DNA of 64,000 nt, taken from the NCBI RefSeq assembly GCF_016793485.1, contig NZ_JAEULZ010000013.1, positions 62,001-126,000 on the forward strand. The letters are read 5' to 3'. Shown piece by piece: positions 52,195 through 61,052 of this stretch (position 1 is its first letter; the number at the start of each line of letters is the position of its first letter). Under the pieces are notes generated by a model. The model was not told where the DNA came from. It ran no database searches and worked only from the letters and a program-made list of their open reading frames with translations. Source of the stretch: Mesorhizobium sp. Its GTDB lineage: Bacteria; Pseudomonadota; Alphaproteobacteria; Rhizobiales; Rhizobiaceae. Made by a program: the position numbers and the translations under genes.

Positions 52195-52737
52195 TCAAAC
52201 GAACTGACTGTTTTCTTCAGCCAGCAGGGCGGCTTTTTGCATTGCCCAGGCCAACGCTGCGATCACGCCAGCAAACAACGCCAGGATCATGACGTCCGAG
52301 CTAATTTCTATGACGATCTGCCTTGGTTCGCCATCCTGGCGCACGGCCAGCTTGAACAGCATGCCCGCCAATGGTTTTGCCACCGCGCTTAATGCGGTGC
52401 CCAGGGCGAAATCGCGCAATCCGGCAATGCCTCTGGCGTCAAACGGCCGACCGATCGCGAACTGCCGGAGACAGACCCGCAACCGCAGCAGGCCCCAGCC
52501 CAGCGGCAGCAGATGCAACATGGCCGTTCCGATTGCTACTGCCTGAATGCCTGTGCTTTGCGCCATGGGCATCGCGTCGCTCATCCAATAGATGATTGCC
52601 AGCGCCGGGAGGAGAACCGCCAGTCCCGCGGCGACTACGCTCAGCGCGTTGAAAGCCATCCGGGTCCTTGCCGGCAACGCCATGGTCGCCTCTGCTCCCA
52701 ACCGACGGGAAAACACCACGCTATCGGTCTCGCTCAT
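52195..52737 (-). CDS. DUF2975 membrane protein
   Basis: A 180-residue protein with four hydrophobic segments (FNALSVVAAGLAVLLPALAIIYW, GTAMLHLLPLGWGLLRL, LSAVAKPLAGMLFKLAV, DVMILALFAGVIAALAWAM). This is the DUF2975 architecture, nearly always next to a short XRE regulator, as here. GAGGTG precedes the ATG at six bases. It may sense membrane state and pass this to the regulator, but the mechanism is not established. Confidence 0.85.
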   Translation of the reverse strand: MSETDSVVFSRRLGAEATMALPARTRMAFNALSVVAAGLAVLLPALAIIYWMSDAMPMAQSTGIQAVAIGTAMLHLLPLGWGLLRLRVCLRQFAIGRPFDARGIAGLRDFALGTALSAVAKPLAGMLFKLAVRQDGEPRQIVIEISSDVMILALFAGVIAALAWAMQKAALLAEENSQFV

Positions 52738-52776
52738 CAATTCACCTCATTGGCTTTGCATAAATCTACATCCAAA

Positions 52777-52837
52777 AATTATTGTTTGACAATAATTAAA
52801 TTCCGATCGATAACCTAAAATTGTTGTTTTACGATAA
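52777..52837. promoter_or_regulatory. Two operator copies in the divergent HTH-DUF2975 promoter
   Basis: AATTATTGT-TTG-ACAATAATT (52777-52797) is a perfect inverted repeat. TTGTTGTTTTACGATAA (52821-52837) matches its 17-base core at 14 positions. Centres are 42 bp apart, about four helical turns. TTGACA inside the first and GATAAC 17 bases on form a candidate promoter for the small secreted protein gene. Confidence 0.6.
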
Positions 52838-52848
52838 CGGAGTTGAAA

Positions 52849-53223
52849 ATGACACTCAGACTTCCAGCATTTTTTGTCTCGATATCCCTGGGCCTCGCCT
52901 TTCCGTCGCAAGCAGTTCCGACCACCGGCAAGGGCGAAATCTCTGTCGCCCAGGTCATTGACCTGATCCAGCGCTCGTCCAGGGACAATGCCGCCCGTAA
53001 CGCAGCCATGGCCTATCTCGCAGGAGTCGGCGAAACCACGGGCCTGCTGGTGGCCGAGGCTGGACGGCGCGCGTCCGACAGCATCGCCTGCGCCAGACCA
53101 CTAGGCATCTCCAGCGATGCGGCGCTTGCCGCGCTTTCGCGCACACAGAAGGGTAAGCGGGACGAGACTGCCGCCACTCCCATACTTGTCGAGGATATGC
53201 TCAGCCGCGCCGGCTGCCGCTAG
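52849..53223 (+). CDS. Small secreted protein, possibly Rap1a/Tai-like
   Basis: A 124-residue protein with a signal peptide (FFVSISLGLAFPSQA), a helical middle (AAMAYLAGVGETTGLLVAEA), one internal Cys in SIACARPLG and a terminal Cys. The layout faintly resembles Rap1a/Tai-type immunity proteins; this is a weak call. CGGAG lies six bases before the ATG. It shares a divergent promoter with the DUF2975/HTH pair. Confidence 0.55.
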   Translation: MTLRLPAFFVSISLGLAFPSQAVPTTGKGEISVAQVIDLIQRSSRDNAARNAAMAYLAGVGETTGLLVAEAGRRASDSIACARPLGISSDAALAALSRTQKGKRDETAATPILVEDMLSRAGCR

Positions 53224-53281
53224 GCAGCCACTTTTGGAGGGCCGCGCTCCGGAAACGGTCGCGGCTCTCGCTTCTCCCGCC

Positions 53282-53899
53282 TCAGGGATAGAGCCTCGAT
53301 TTCTCCCACGCTCCATCCCCGGCCCGTGTAAACACCACCCGGTCATGCAATCGGAACGGCCGGTCGTGCCAGAACTCAATCTGTGACGGCACGATGCGAA
53401 ACCCCGACCAGTGCTTCGGCCTGGGAATCTCCCCGATCGCATAACGCGCCGTGTATTCGGCGACCGCCTTTTCCAGCGCAAAACGGCTTTCCAGGGGTCG
53501 CGACTGCTTCGAGGCCCATGCGCCGATGCGGCTGCCGCGCGGGCGCGTCGCATAATAGGCGTCGGCTTCCTCGTCGCTGACGATCTCCACCGGCCCGCGC
53601 ACGCGCACCTGCCGGCGCAGTGATTTCCAGTGAAAGCACATCGCCGCCTTCATCGAGCCGAGGATCTCGCGGCCCTTGGCGCTCTCGAAATTCGTGTAGA
53701 AAACGAAACCCTCTTCGTCGAAGCCCTTGAGCAGGACCATCCGCACATCGGGCAGGCCATCGCTATCCACCGTCGCCAGCGCCAGCGCGTTCGGGTCGTT
53801 CAATTCGCTCTTCGTGGCGTCCTCTAGCCACGTGGCAAAAAGCCGAAACGGCTCCGCCGCTTCGGTAAAGTCACCAGCCGTTAACCCCGTATCGCTCAT
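53282..53899 (-). CDS. pdxH: Pyridoxamine 5'-phosphate oxidase
   Basis: This 205-residue FMN enzyme makes pyridoxal 5'-phosphate. [40 protein letters not shown] contains the FMN/PLP residues, followed by [11 protein letters not shown] and [11 protein letters not shown]. It ends WEKSRLYP, the family C-terminus. Divergent from the lipoprotein gene. Confidence 0.95.
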   Translation of the reverse strand: MSDTGLTAGDFTEAAEPFRLFATWLEDATKSELNDPNALALATVDSDGLPDVRMVLLKGFDEEGFVFYTNFESAKGREILGSMKAAMCFHWKSLRRQVRVRGPVEIVSDEEADAYYATRPRGSRIGAWASKQSRPLESRFALEKAVAEYTARYAIGEIPRPKHWSGFRIVPSQIEFWHDRPFRLHDRVVFTRAGDGAWEKSRLYP

Positions 53900-53939
53900 A
53901 ATTTAGCTTTAGCCCTTTGGTTCGCGGGGAGAATGCCGA

Positions 53940-54425
53940 TTGCCGCGCGCTGCGCAAGCCGATCAGCGATCGATTTTTGATGGTCCTGCGCTGCGCGCCA
54001 TCCCGGGCGTGGCCTTGCTTTGTGCTGCGGCCATCCTGTCGGGCTGCGGCGCCGGGGGGTTCAGTCTGGAAAAGGCGGAGGTCGATCGCAGCCTCTACAC
54101 AAGCAGCGCTCCAGCCGCCACCAGAACATTTGACGCCGAGCGGTTCTCCGACGAGGGCACGATCCGCAACGCCGTGACTTCGGCCGACCTTGAGACGCTG
54201 GGCGCCGCGCCGCTGCCATGGGCCAATGCAGGCACGGGCGCGCGGGGGCAGATCATTCACATCGCGGAAAAGAAGGCCCCCGGCACGCTTTGCCGTCAGT
54301 TCAGTGCAACGCGCGAAAACTTCGACGGCGTGACCATGTTCCGGGGCGAGGCCTGCATGGTGGGAACGTCGGGCTCCTGGCGCATGACGAGTTTTGATCC
54401 CGTCGCCTCTGGAATTTCTTCCTAG
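53940..54425 (+). CDS. Lipoprotein, surface antigen-like
   Basis: A 161-residue protein with a lipobox (AAILSGCGAG near residue 36) and a C-terminal half (GARGQIIHIAEKKAPGTLCRQFSATRENFDGVTMFRGEACM) resembling rickettsial 17-kDa antigen-type domains. The start appears to be a TTG with GGGGAG at eight bases; no better ATG is present. Outer-membrane localisation is likely. Confidence 0.65.
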   Translation: MPRAAQADQRSIFDGPALRAIPGVALLCAAAILSGCGAGGFSLEKAEVDRSLYTSSAPAATRTFDAERFSDEGTIRNAVTSADLETLGAAPLPWANAGTGARGQIIHIAEKKAPGTLCRQFSATRENFDGVTMFRGEACMVGTSGSWRMTSFDPVASGISS

Positions 54426-54500
54426 CCAAGCGCATATATCAGGGCGAACAAACCCCCTATATTCACAGCGACAAAGCTGAAGAATCGCAGGCAATTGAAG

Positions 54501-55466
54501 ATGCGCGATCCCTATGAGGTGCTGGGCGTTGCCAGGAACGCCTCGGCCAAGGACATCAAGTCGGCATACCGCAAGCTCGCCAAGAAACATCACCCGGACC
54601 AGAACCCGGGCGATGCCAAGGCGAAGGACCGCTTCGCGGCCGCCAACCAGGCCTATGAGATCATCGGCGACGAGAAGCAGCGCGCCGCGTTCGACCGGGG
54701 CGAGATCGATGCCGATGGCAAGCCGAAATTCCAGGGATTTGACGGCTTCCAGGGCGCTCATGGCGCCGGCGGCGATCCATTCGCCGGTTTCCGCCGCCAG
54801 CAGGGCGGCCCGGGTGGACAGCATTTCGAGTTCCGCAGCGCCGGCGGCAGCCCGTTCGGCGGAGGCGGTGCCGACGACATCTTCTCGGACCTTTTCAGCC
54901 AGGCCTTCTCGCAGCGCGGCGGCGCGGGCCCAGGTGCTGGAATGGGAGCGGGAATGGGCGGCAGGCAGCGCGCCGCACCGGCCGGGAACGACATCAACGT
55001 CACCCTTGACGTGACCGTCGAGGAAGTCGCGACCGCGCCCAAGGTCACCGCGCAGTTTCCCGATGGCCGCAAGATAGCGGTCAAGCTGCCGACCTATGTC
55101 GAGGACGGCCAGACCATCAGGCTGAAAGGGCAGGGCGAGCAGGGCATGGGGCAGCCGGGTGACGCGCTGGTCAAGGTCCGCCTGCGCAAGCACCCGCTCT
55201 ACCGCGTCGAGGGCCGAGACCTGCATGTCGACCTTCCGGTGCCGCTGAAGGATGCGGTGCTCGGGGCGAAACAGGCCGTGGAGACGCCAACGGGCCGCAT
55301 CGCGGTCAACGTGCCCGCATGGTCCAGTTCCGACAAGGTTCTGCGGCTCAAGGGGCGCGGCCTGCCGGAAAAGACCGGTGGACATGGCGATTTCTACGTC
55401 CACGTCCGCATCATGCTGCCTGAGGGCGGCGATCCCGAACTGGAATCTTTGATGCGCAAGGGCTGA
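54501..55466 (+). CDS. CbpA-type DnaJ co-chaperone
   Basis: A 321-residue J-protein with the HPD motif in [12 protein letters not shown], a Gly/Phe-rich linker (residues ~80-150), and a DnaJ C-terminal substrate-binding domain, but without the zinc-finger repeats of true DnaJ. It matches CbpA, which recruits DnaK. fabI follows 134 bases later. Confidence 0.9.
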   Translation: MRDPYEVLGVARNASAKDIKSAYRKLAKKHHPDQNPGDAKAKDRFAAANQAYEIIGDEKQRAAFDRGEIDADGKPKFQGFDGFQGAHGAGGDPFAGFRRQQGGPGGQHFEFRSAGGSPFGGGGADDIFSDLFSQAFSQRGGAGPGAGMGAGMGGRQRAAPAGNDINVTLDVTVEEVATAPKVTAQFPDGRKIAVKLPTYVEDGQTIRLKGQGEQGMGQPGDALVKVRLRKHPLYRVEGRDLHVDLPVPLKDAVLGAKQAVETPTGRIAVNVPAWSSSDKVLRLKGRGLPEKTGGHGDFYVHVRIMLPEGGDPELESLMRKG

Positions 55467-55600
55467 CGCCTGCGCGAAAAGACGCCGGCTGGTAATTTTC
55501 GGCCGGATTCTGACATAAAAGGTGCGATCTCTGACCGCTTGAAGCTGTCATGGGCCTGTGCGATAGGCATCTGCGCCAAATCGAGCACGGAGACTCCCAC

Positions 55601-56419
55601 ATGACGGTTGGTCAGGGCCTGATGGCCGGCAAGAAGGGCCTGATTCTCGGCGTGGCCAACAACCGCTCGATCGCCTGGGGCATCGCCAAGGCCTGCGCGC
55701 AGCACGGCGCGGAACTGGCCTTCACCTATCAGGGCGATGCGCTGAAGAAGCGCGTCGAGCCGCTGGCCGCCGAGATCGGCGCGACGGTCGCCGGTCATTG
55801 CGACGTCACCGACATGGCCAGCATCGACGCCGTTTTCGAGGGTCTGGAAAAGAAGTGGGGCAAGCTCGACTTCGTCGTCCACGCCATCGGTTTTTCCGAC
55901 AAGGAGGAACTGACCGGGCGCTATGTCGACACCAGCCATGCCAACTTCCTCAAGACCATGGACATCTCCGTCTATTCCTTCACGGCGATCGCCAAGCGCG
56001 CCGAGCGGCTGATGACGGACGGCGGCTCCCTGCTGACGATGACCTATTACGGCGCCGAGAAGGTCATGCCCAACTACAACGTCATGGGCGTCGCAAAGGC
56101 TGCCCTCGAGGCCAGCGTGAAATATCTCGCGGTCGATCTTGGTCCGAAGAACATCAGGGTCAACGCCATCTCCGCCGGCCCGATCAAGACGCTTGCCGCC
56201 TCCGGCATCGACGACTTCCGCTACATCCTCAAGTGGAACGAATACAACGCCCCGATGCGGCGCACCGTGTCGATCGAGGAGGTCGGCGATGCCGGCTTCT
56301 ATTTCCTGTCGGACCTGTCGCGCGCCGTCACCGGCGAGGTGCATCACGTCGATTCCGGCTATCATGTCGTCGGCATGAAGGCTGTCGACGCGCCTGATAT
56401 CTCGACCGTCAAGGATTGA
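55601..56419 (+). CDS. fabI: Enoyl-ACP reductase (NADH)
   Basis: This 272-residue SDR enzyme reduces enoyl-ACP in fatty-acid elongation. LILGVANNRSIAWGIAKA is the nucleotide site, and YNVMGVAK gives the Tyr-x6-Lys catalytic pair of FabI. ATG 55601 has GGAGA upstream. Another fabI paralogue elsewhere is common in Rhizobiales. Confidence 0.93.
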   Translation: MTVGQGLMAGKKGLILGVANNRSIAWGIAKACAQHGAELAFTYQGDALKKRVEPLAAEIGATVAGHCDVTDMASIDAVFEGLEKKWGKLDFVVHAIGFSDKEELTGRYVDTSHANFLKTMDISVYSFTAIAKRAERLMTDGGSLLTMTYYGAEKVMPNYNVMGVAKAALEASVKYLAVDLGPKNIRVNAISAGPIKTLAASGIDDFRYILKWNEYNAPMRRTVSIEEVGDAGFYFLSDLSRAVTGEVHHVDSGYHVVGMKAVDAPDISTVKD

Positions 56420-56450
56420 GCCGCGCGGTCGGTCGCGGGAAACGCCCGGC

Positions 56451-57032
56451 ATGCCGCCACTCTGTTACTTTGTCAGGCACGGGCAGACCGGCTGGAACGC
56501 GGAACTGCGTCTGCAGGGGCAGGCCGACACCGACATCACCGAACTCGGCCGCCGGCAGGCGGCGCGCAACGGCCAGCGTCTCGCCGAATTGGTTGATGAC
56601 GCGAGCGCCTTCGATTTCGTCGCGAGTCCTCTGAAACGCACCCGCGAGACGATGGAAATCGTCCGAACGGAGATGGGCCTGCAGCAGCGCGGCTATCGTG
56701 TCGACAGCCGCTTGATGGAGGTCCATTTCGGTGACTGGCAGGGCTATACCTATGCCGAACTGGAAACGATGCGGCCGGGCTCGACGGCAGCGCGTCTATC
56801 TGACAAATGGGGCTTCGTCGCGCCGGGCGGCGAAAGCTATCAGATGCTGCTCGACCGTGTGCGCCCCTGGTTCGAGGCGCTCGACCGCCAGACGATTTGC
56901 GTCACCCATGGCGGCGTCATCCGCACGCTGTTCAAGCTGGTCGATGACAAGCCGGTGGCGGATGTGGCGGCGATGGAGGTCCCACAGGATCGCGTCCTGC
57001 GGCTGAAGGATTCGCGGCTGGAGTGGCTGTAG
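56451..57032 (+). CDS. Histidine phosphatase superfamily protein
   Basis: This 193-residue phosphoglycerate-mutase-like enzyme has the catalytic His in FVRHGQTGWNAE and the second His in CVTHGGVIRTL. The family includes broad phosphatases and cobalamin CobC. Substrate unknown. It follows fabI by 31 bases in the same direction. Confidence 0.88.
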   Translation: MPPLCYFVRHGQTGWNAELRLQGQADTDITELGRRQAARNGQRLAELVDDASAFDFVASPLKRTRETMEIVRTEMGLQQRGYRVDSRLMEVHFGDWQGYTYAELETMRPGSTAARLSDKWGFVAPGGESYQMLLDRVRPWFEALDRQTICVTHGGVIRTLFKLVDDKPVADVAAMEVPQDRVLRLKDSRLEWL

Positions 57033-57047
57033 CCCCGAAGCGCCTAG

Positions 57048-57299
57048 CTATTCCGACAGTTCCATGTCGGTGATCATGTTCTGGTCGCCTACGGTATCGT
57101 AGGCGAGAAGCACGCTCATGCCTTCCTGGATGGAGTCGATGTCGACTTCGCCCGGCAGCTTGTAGGACTTACCGTTTTCCAGAGTGATGGTCAGGTTGTC
57201 GCGGTCAACCGATTTGATCTTGCCTTCCGCCTCGGCCGCGAAAGCGGCTGCGGAGAACATCAGGGCGGCGGCAAGGGCGCCGGCGAAAAGGCTACGCAT
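57048..57299 (-). CDS. DUF1344 small secreted protein
   Basis: An 83-residue protein with a signal peptide (SLFAGALAAALMFSAAAFA) and a single small beta-rich domain, GKIKSVDRDNLTITLENGKSYKLPGEV, typical of the DUF1344 family found mostly in Rhizobiales. Function unknown. It converges on the phosphatase gene. The 302 bases from here to aroC contain only a GCCGG-TTTTG-CCGGC hairpin near the aroC start and no gene I can support. Confidence 0.8.
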   Translation of the reverse strand: MRSLFAGALAAALMFSAAAFAAEAEGKIKSVDRDNLTITLENGKSYKLPGEVDIDSIQEGMSVLLAYDTVGDQNMITDMELSE

Positions 57300-57601
57300 G
57301 ATCGACCTCTCGTCATTTTTGCTTTCGTGCGGGACGGACGGGCGTCCGGCGCGAAGCAGAGCAGAAACATGGCGAATGTGTCAAAAGTTGAGCCCGGTTT
57401 TGCACCGCCTTATTTTCCGGGATCGTGCATTGGGAAGAAAGGCTAGCTGGCTCGTGTATCGGTTCGGTGGCGCGCGGGACGCAGATGACAGACAGTGCGT
57501 AACTCCGGAGAAGCTACCCCTCGTTTGACCGTCGCCGAAAAGGCCAATAGAAGGCAGCCGTCGCCGGTTTTGCCGGCAGCGCACAGCCGGTCGGGACTTT
57601 C

Positions 57602-58702
57602 ATGTCGCACAACACCTTCGGGCACCTTTTCCGGGTCACCACCTGGGGCGAGAGCCACGGGCCGGCGCTCGGCTGCGTGGTCGACGGCTGCCCGCCTGGC
57701 ATCCGCTTCACGCGCGAGGACGTCCAGCGCGAGCTCGATCGCCGCCGCCCGGGCCAGTCGCGCTTCGTCACCCAGCGCCGCGAGCCCGACGAGGTGAAAA
57801 TCCTTTCGGGAGTGCTGGACGAGGACGGCCAGCTCATCACCACCGGTACGCCGATCTCCATGCTGATCGAGAATGTCGACCAGCGCTCCAAGGATTACGG
57901 CGACATCGCCAAACAATACCGTCCCGGTCACGCCGACTACGCCTATGAGGCGAAGTACGGCATCCGCGACCATCGCGGCGGCGGGCGCTCCTCCGCGCGC
58001 GAGACCGCCGCGCGCGTCGCGGCCGGCGCCATCGCGCGCAGGATCGTGCCCGGCATGGTGGTGCGCGGCGCGCTCGTCTCGATGGGCGAGAAGTCGATCG
58101 ATCGCGCAAACTGGAACTGGAATTTCGTCGGCGACGCGGAAAACCCCTTCTTCACGCCGGACCCTGCCACCGTGCCGGTCTTCGCGGACTATCTCGACGG
58201 CATACGCAAGGCCGGCTCCTCGGTCGGCGCCGTCATCGAGATCGTCGCCGAAGGCGTACCCGCCGGTCTCGGCGCGCCGATCTATGCCAAGCTCGACCAG
58301 GACATCGCTTCGGGATTGATGTCGATCAACGCAGTGAAGGGCGTGGAGATCGGCAACGGCTTCGAGGCGGCGCGTATAACCGGCGAACAGAACGCCGACG
58401 AGATGCGCAGCGGCAACGACGGCAAGCCCGTCTTCCTGTCCAACAATGCCGGTGGCATCCTCGGCGGGATCTCGACCGGGCAGGACATCGTCGCCCGCTT
58501 CGCCGTCAAGCCGACCTCCTCCATCCTGACCCCGCGCCGCTCCATCGACCGGGACGGTAACGACGTCGACGTCATGACCAAAGGCCGCCACGACCCTTGC
58601 GTCGGCATCCGCGCCGTACCCATCGGCGAGGCGATGGTTGCCTGCGCCATTGCCGATCATTATCTGCGGCATCGTGGACAGGTGGGAGGCAGTAGTGAAT
58701 AG
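57602..58702 (+). CDS. aroC: Chorismate synthase
   Basis: This 366-residue enzyme makes chorismate from EPSP with reduced [48 protein letters not shown] and [17 protein letters not shown] are the family signatures, and [17 protein letters not shown] lies near the end. The last residues (GSSE) and the stop codon are encoded in a repeat. Confidence 0.95.
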   Translation: MSHNTFGHLFRVTTWGESHGPALGCVVDGCPPGIRFTREDVQRELDRRRPGQSRFVTQRREPDEVKILSGVLDEDGQLITTGTPISMLIENVDQRSKDYGDIAKQYRPGHADYAYEAKYGIRDHRGGGRSSARETAARVAAGAIARRIVPGMVVRGALVSMGEKSIDRANWNWNFVGDAENPFFTPDPATVPVFADYLDGIRKAGSSVGAVIEIVAEGVPAGLGAPIYAKLDQDIASGLMSINAVKGVEIGNGFEAARITGEQNADEMRSGNDGKPVFLSNNAGGILGGISTGQDIVARFAVKPTSSILTPRRSIDRDGNDVDVMTKGRHDPCVGIRAVPIGEAMVACAIADHYLRHRGQVGGSSE

Positions 58703-58770
58703 GCAATAGTGAGTAGGGAATAGTGAAGCGCCGCTTGCCTTCACTATTCCCTACTCACTATTCCCTACTC
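58697..58770. repeat. Long inverted repeat of GGGAATAGTGA units after aroC
   Basis: Arms 58702-58728 and 58739-58765 are complementary over 27 bases with one mismatch, built from tandem GAATAGTGA/GGGAATAGTGAGTA units, with a 10-base GC loop. Pairing continues imperfectly to 58697 and 58770. It can act as a hairpin terminator between aroC and ribB. Confidence 0.8.
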
Positions 58771-58795
58771 CCCTAGCGAGTGAAACGAGCGTCCC

Positions 58796-59890
58796 ATGCC
58801 CTACGACCAGAAGAAAATCGTTGAAGCCATCCGTGCGTTCGAGCGTGGAGAGATCGTCGTCGTCATGGACGACGACGGACGCGAGAATGAGGGCGACCTG
58901 ATCGTTGCCGCGGTCCATTGCACGCCGGAGAAGATGGCCTTCATCGTGCGCCATACATCCGGCATCGTCTGCACGCCGATGACCCGCGAAGACGCCAAGC
59001 GTCTCAGCCTCGGGGCCATGGTGGCCGACAATGATTCCGCTCACACCACCGCTTTCACGGTCAGCGTCGATTTCAAGCATGGCACCACCACCGGCATCTC
59101 CGCCGAGGACCGGACGCTCACCGTTCGCAACCTCGCCAATGGCAATGTCGGCGCGTCCGATTTCACCCGGCCCGGCCATATCTTCCCGCTGATCGCGCGC
59201 GAGGGCGGCGTGCTGATGCGCTCCGGCCATACGGAAGCCGCCGTCGACCTCTGCAAGCTCGCCAACCTGCCGGCGGTCGGCGTCATCTGCGAACTCGTGA
59301 ACGATGATGGCACGGTCAAGCGTGGCCCTCAGGTCACATCCTTCGCCGAGGAGCATGGTCTGAAGCAGGTGTCAGTCGCCGACCTGATCGCCTATCGCCA
59401 GCGCAAGGAGACGCTGATTGAGCGCGTCGAGACCTTCGACGTCCAGACCGTCGGCGGTAAGGCGATAGCCCACGCCTACACGCTGCCCTGGGATCCGATG
59501 CAGCACCTTGCCGTCGTCTTCGGCGACATCCGCGACGGCGAGGACGTGCCGGTCCGCCTCCACCCTGAGGAAGTCGTGCGCGACGTTTTCGGATCCAGCC
59601 ATCGGCTGGACGACATCATGAAGACGATGGGCGAGAACAGGCGCGGCGTCATCGTCTATCTTCGCGAGGGGTCGGTCGGCGTCGGTCACCGCGACCGCAA
59701 CCGGCCGACGGCCAATGAGGGCCACGAGGAAGCGCTGAGGCGTGAAAGCGAGTGGCGCGAGATCGGCCTCGGCGCGCAGATACTGAAGGATCTCGGCATA
59801 TCCTCCATCAAGCTGCTGGCGTCGCGCGAACGCCACTATGTCGGCATAGAGGGATTCGGCATCAGGATCACCAGCACCGAGATTATCTGA
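58796..59890 (+). CDS. ribB: 3,4-dihydroxy-2-butanone 4-phosphate synthase with GCHII-like tail (RibBX type)
   Basis: The N-terminal ~200 residues are a complete RibB: VVMDDDGRENEGDLIVAA, HTTAFTVSVDFKHG and GVLMRSGHTEAAVDL. The C-terminal ~150 residues resemble GTP cyclohydrolase II, but the zinc site is gone: where Cys residues should follow, it reads VVRDVFGSSHRLDDIM. GCHII activity must come from another gene. This form is known in Brucella-like alphaproteobacteria. Confidence 0.9.
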   Translation: MPYDQKKIVEAIRAFERGEIVVVMDDDGRENEGDLIVAAVHCTPEKMAFIVRHTSGIVCTPMTREDAKRLSLGAMVADNDSAHTTAFTVSVDFKHGTTTGISAEDRTLTVRNLANGNVGASDFTRPGHIFPLIAREGGVLMRSGHTEAAVDLCKLANLPAVGVICELVNDDGTVKRGPQVTSFAEEHGLKQVSVADLIAYRQRKETLIERVETFDVQTVGGKAIAHAYTLPWDPMQHLAVVFGDIRDGEDVPVRLHPEEVVRDVFGSSHRLDDIMKTMGENRRGVIVYLREGSVGVGHRDRNRPTANEGHEEALRRESEWREIGLGAQILKDLGISSIKLLASRERHYVGIEGFGIRITSTEII

Positions 59891-59912
59891 CAGCGCGGCC
59901 GGAGGGGAATTC

Positions 59913-60980
59913 GTGACCGGGACATCGAAGAAGCTGCGCATCGCCGTCTTGTTCGGCGGGCGATCCTCCGAGCATGACGTCTCCGTGATGTCGGGCACCA
60001 ACGTCATGCGCGCGCTCGACCCGGCGAAATATGATGCCGTTCCAATCTTCGTCACCCGCGAGGGCCGTTGGCTGGCAAGCAGCTTTGATGATCGCGACCT
60101 GACGAAACCGACCGACGGCAACGAACTGGTGCTCGTGCCGGGCGGAGACGGGCGCTTGTTTGCGTTGCAAGCAAGTGGTGCGCAGGAATTGCCTAAAATC
60201 GACGCCCTGTTTCCCGTCCTTCACGGCCTGCATGGCGAGGACGGCTCCATCCAGGGTCTGGCGCGGGTCGCTGGCGTGCCGCTTGTCGGTTGCGATATCC
60301 TCGGTTCCGCGACCGCGCTCGACAAGGACATCGCCAAGCATCTGCTGAAGGAGGCCGGCGTGCCGGTCGCCCGCTCGCTGACGATCCGCCAGGACGCGCC
60401 TCCCGCCTTCGCCGAACTTGAGGCAGCGCTCGGCCTGCCGATCTTCATCAAGCCCGCCCGTCAAGGTTCCTCCGTCGGCGTCAGCAAGGTCACCGAGGAG
60501 GCCGGCTATGCCGACGCGCTGGCAGAGGGTTTCCGCCACGACGCCAAGCTGCTGGTCGAGGAATTCATTGACGGTCGCGAGATCGAACTGGCGGTGCTGG
60601 AAAATCCGGACGGCAGCCTGTTCGTATCGCGCCCCGGCGAGATCGCCCCGGCCGAAAGCCACGGCTTCTACACCTACGACGCCAAGTACATCGACGCCGA
60701 TGGCGCGGCGATCAAGGTTCCGGCCGAACTGCCGGCAGAGGTCGAGGCCGAGCTTCGCAAGGTGTCTGCGAAAGCGTTCCGTGCGGTCGGCTGCGACGCC
60801 ATGGCCCGCGTCGATTTCTTCGTCATGCGCGACATGCGTTTCGTGCTCAACGAACTGAACACCATCCCTGGCTTCACCAACATCTCCATGTACCCGAAGG
60901 CGATGGAGGCAAGCGGCGTCAGCTACCCGGAGATCATCGACCGGCTGATCGCGCACGGACTTGCCCGCAGCAAGGCGTGA
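59913..60980 (+). CDS. ddl: D-alanine-D-alanine ligase family protein
   Basis: This 355-residue ATP-grasp ligase contains IAVLFGGRSSEHDVSVMSG, VLHGLHGEDGSIQGLARVAG, FIKPARQGSSVGVSKV, and the magnesium-binding RVDFFVMRDMRFVLNELNTIPGFT. The GTG start has GGAGGGG upstream. It lies outside the division/cell-wall cluster, so it may be a second Ddl. It follows ribB by 22 bases. Confidence 0.9.
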   Translation: MTGTSKKLRIAVLFGGRSSEHDVSVMSGTNVMRALDPAKYDAVPIFVTREGRWLASSFDDRDLTKPTDGNELVLVPGGDGRLFALQASGAQELPKIDALFPVLHGLHGEDGSIQGLARVAGVPLVGCDILGSATALDKDIAKHLLKEAGVPVARSLTIRQDAPPAFAELEAALGLPIFIKPARQGSSVGVSKVTEEAGYADALAEGFRHDAKLLVEEFIDGREIELAVLENPDGSLFVSRPGEIAPAESHGFYTYDAKYIDADGAAIKVPAELPAEVEAELRKVSAKAFRAVGCDAMARVDFFVMRDMRFVLNELNTIPGFTNISMYPKAMEASGVSYPEIIDRLIAHGLARSKA

Positions 60981-61052
60981 ACTCCGCCGATTGGTCTGAC
61001 AAAGCCCGTTCAGGCTATACTTCCCCAACGGAAATGTGGGGCGATTCGCGCA

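Noticed and set aside
57300-57601. Small gene in the gap before aroC
   Set aside because: Short frames on both strands lack ribosome sites and domains; the longest are overlaps from flanking genes.
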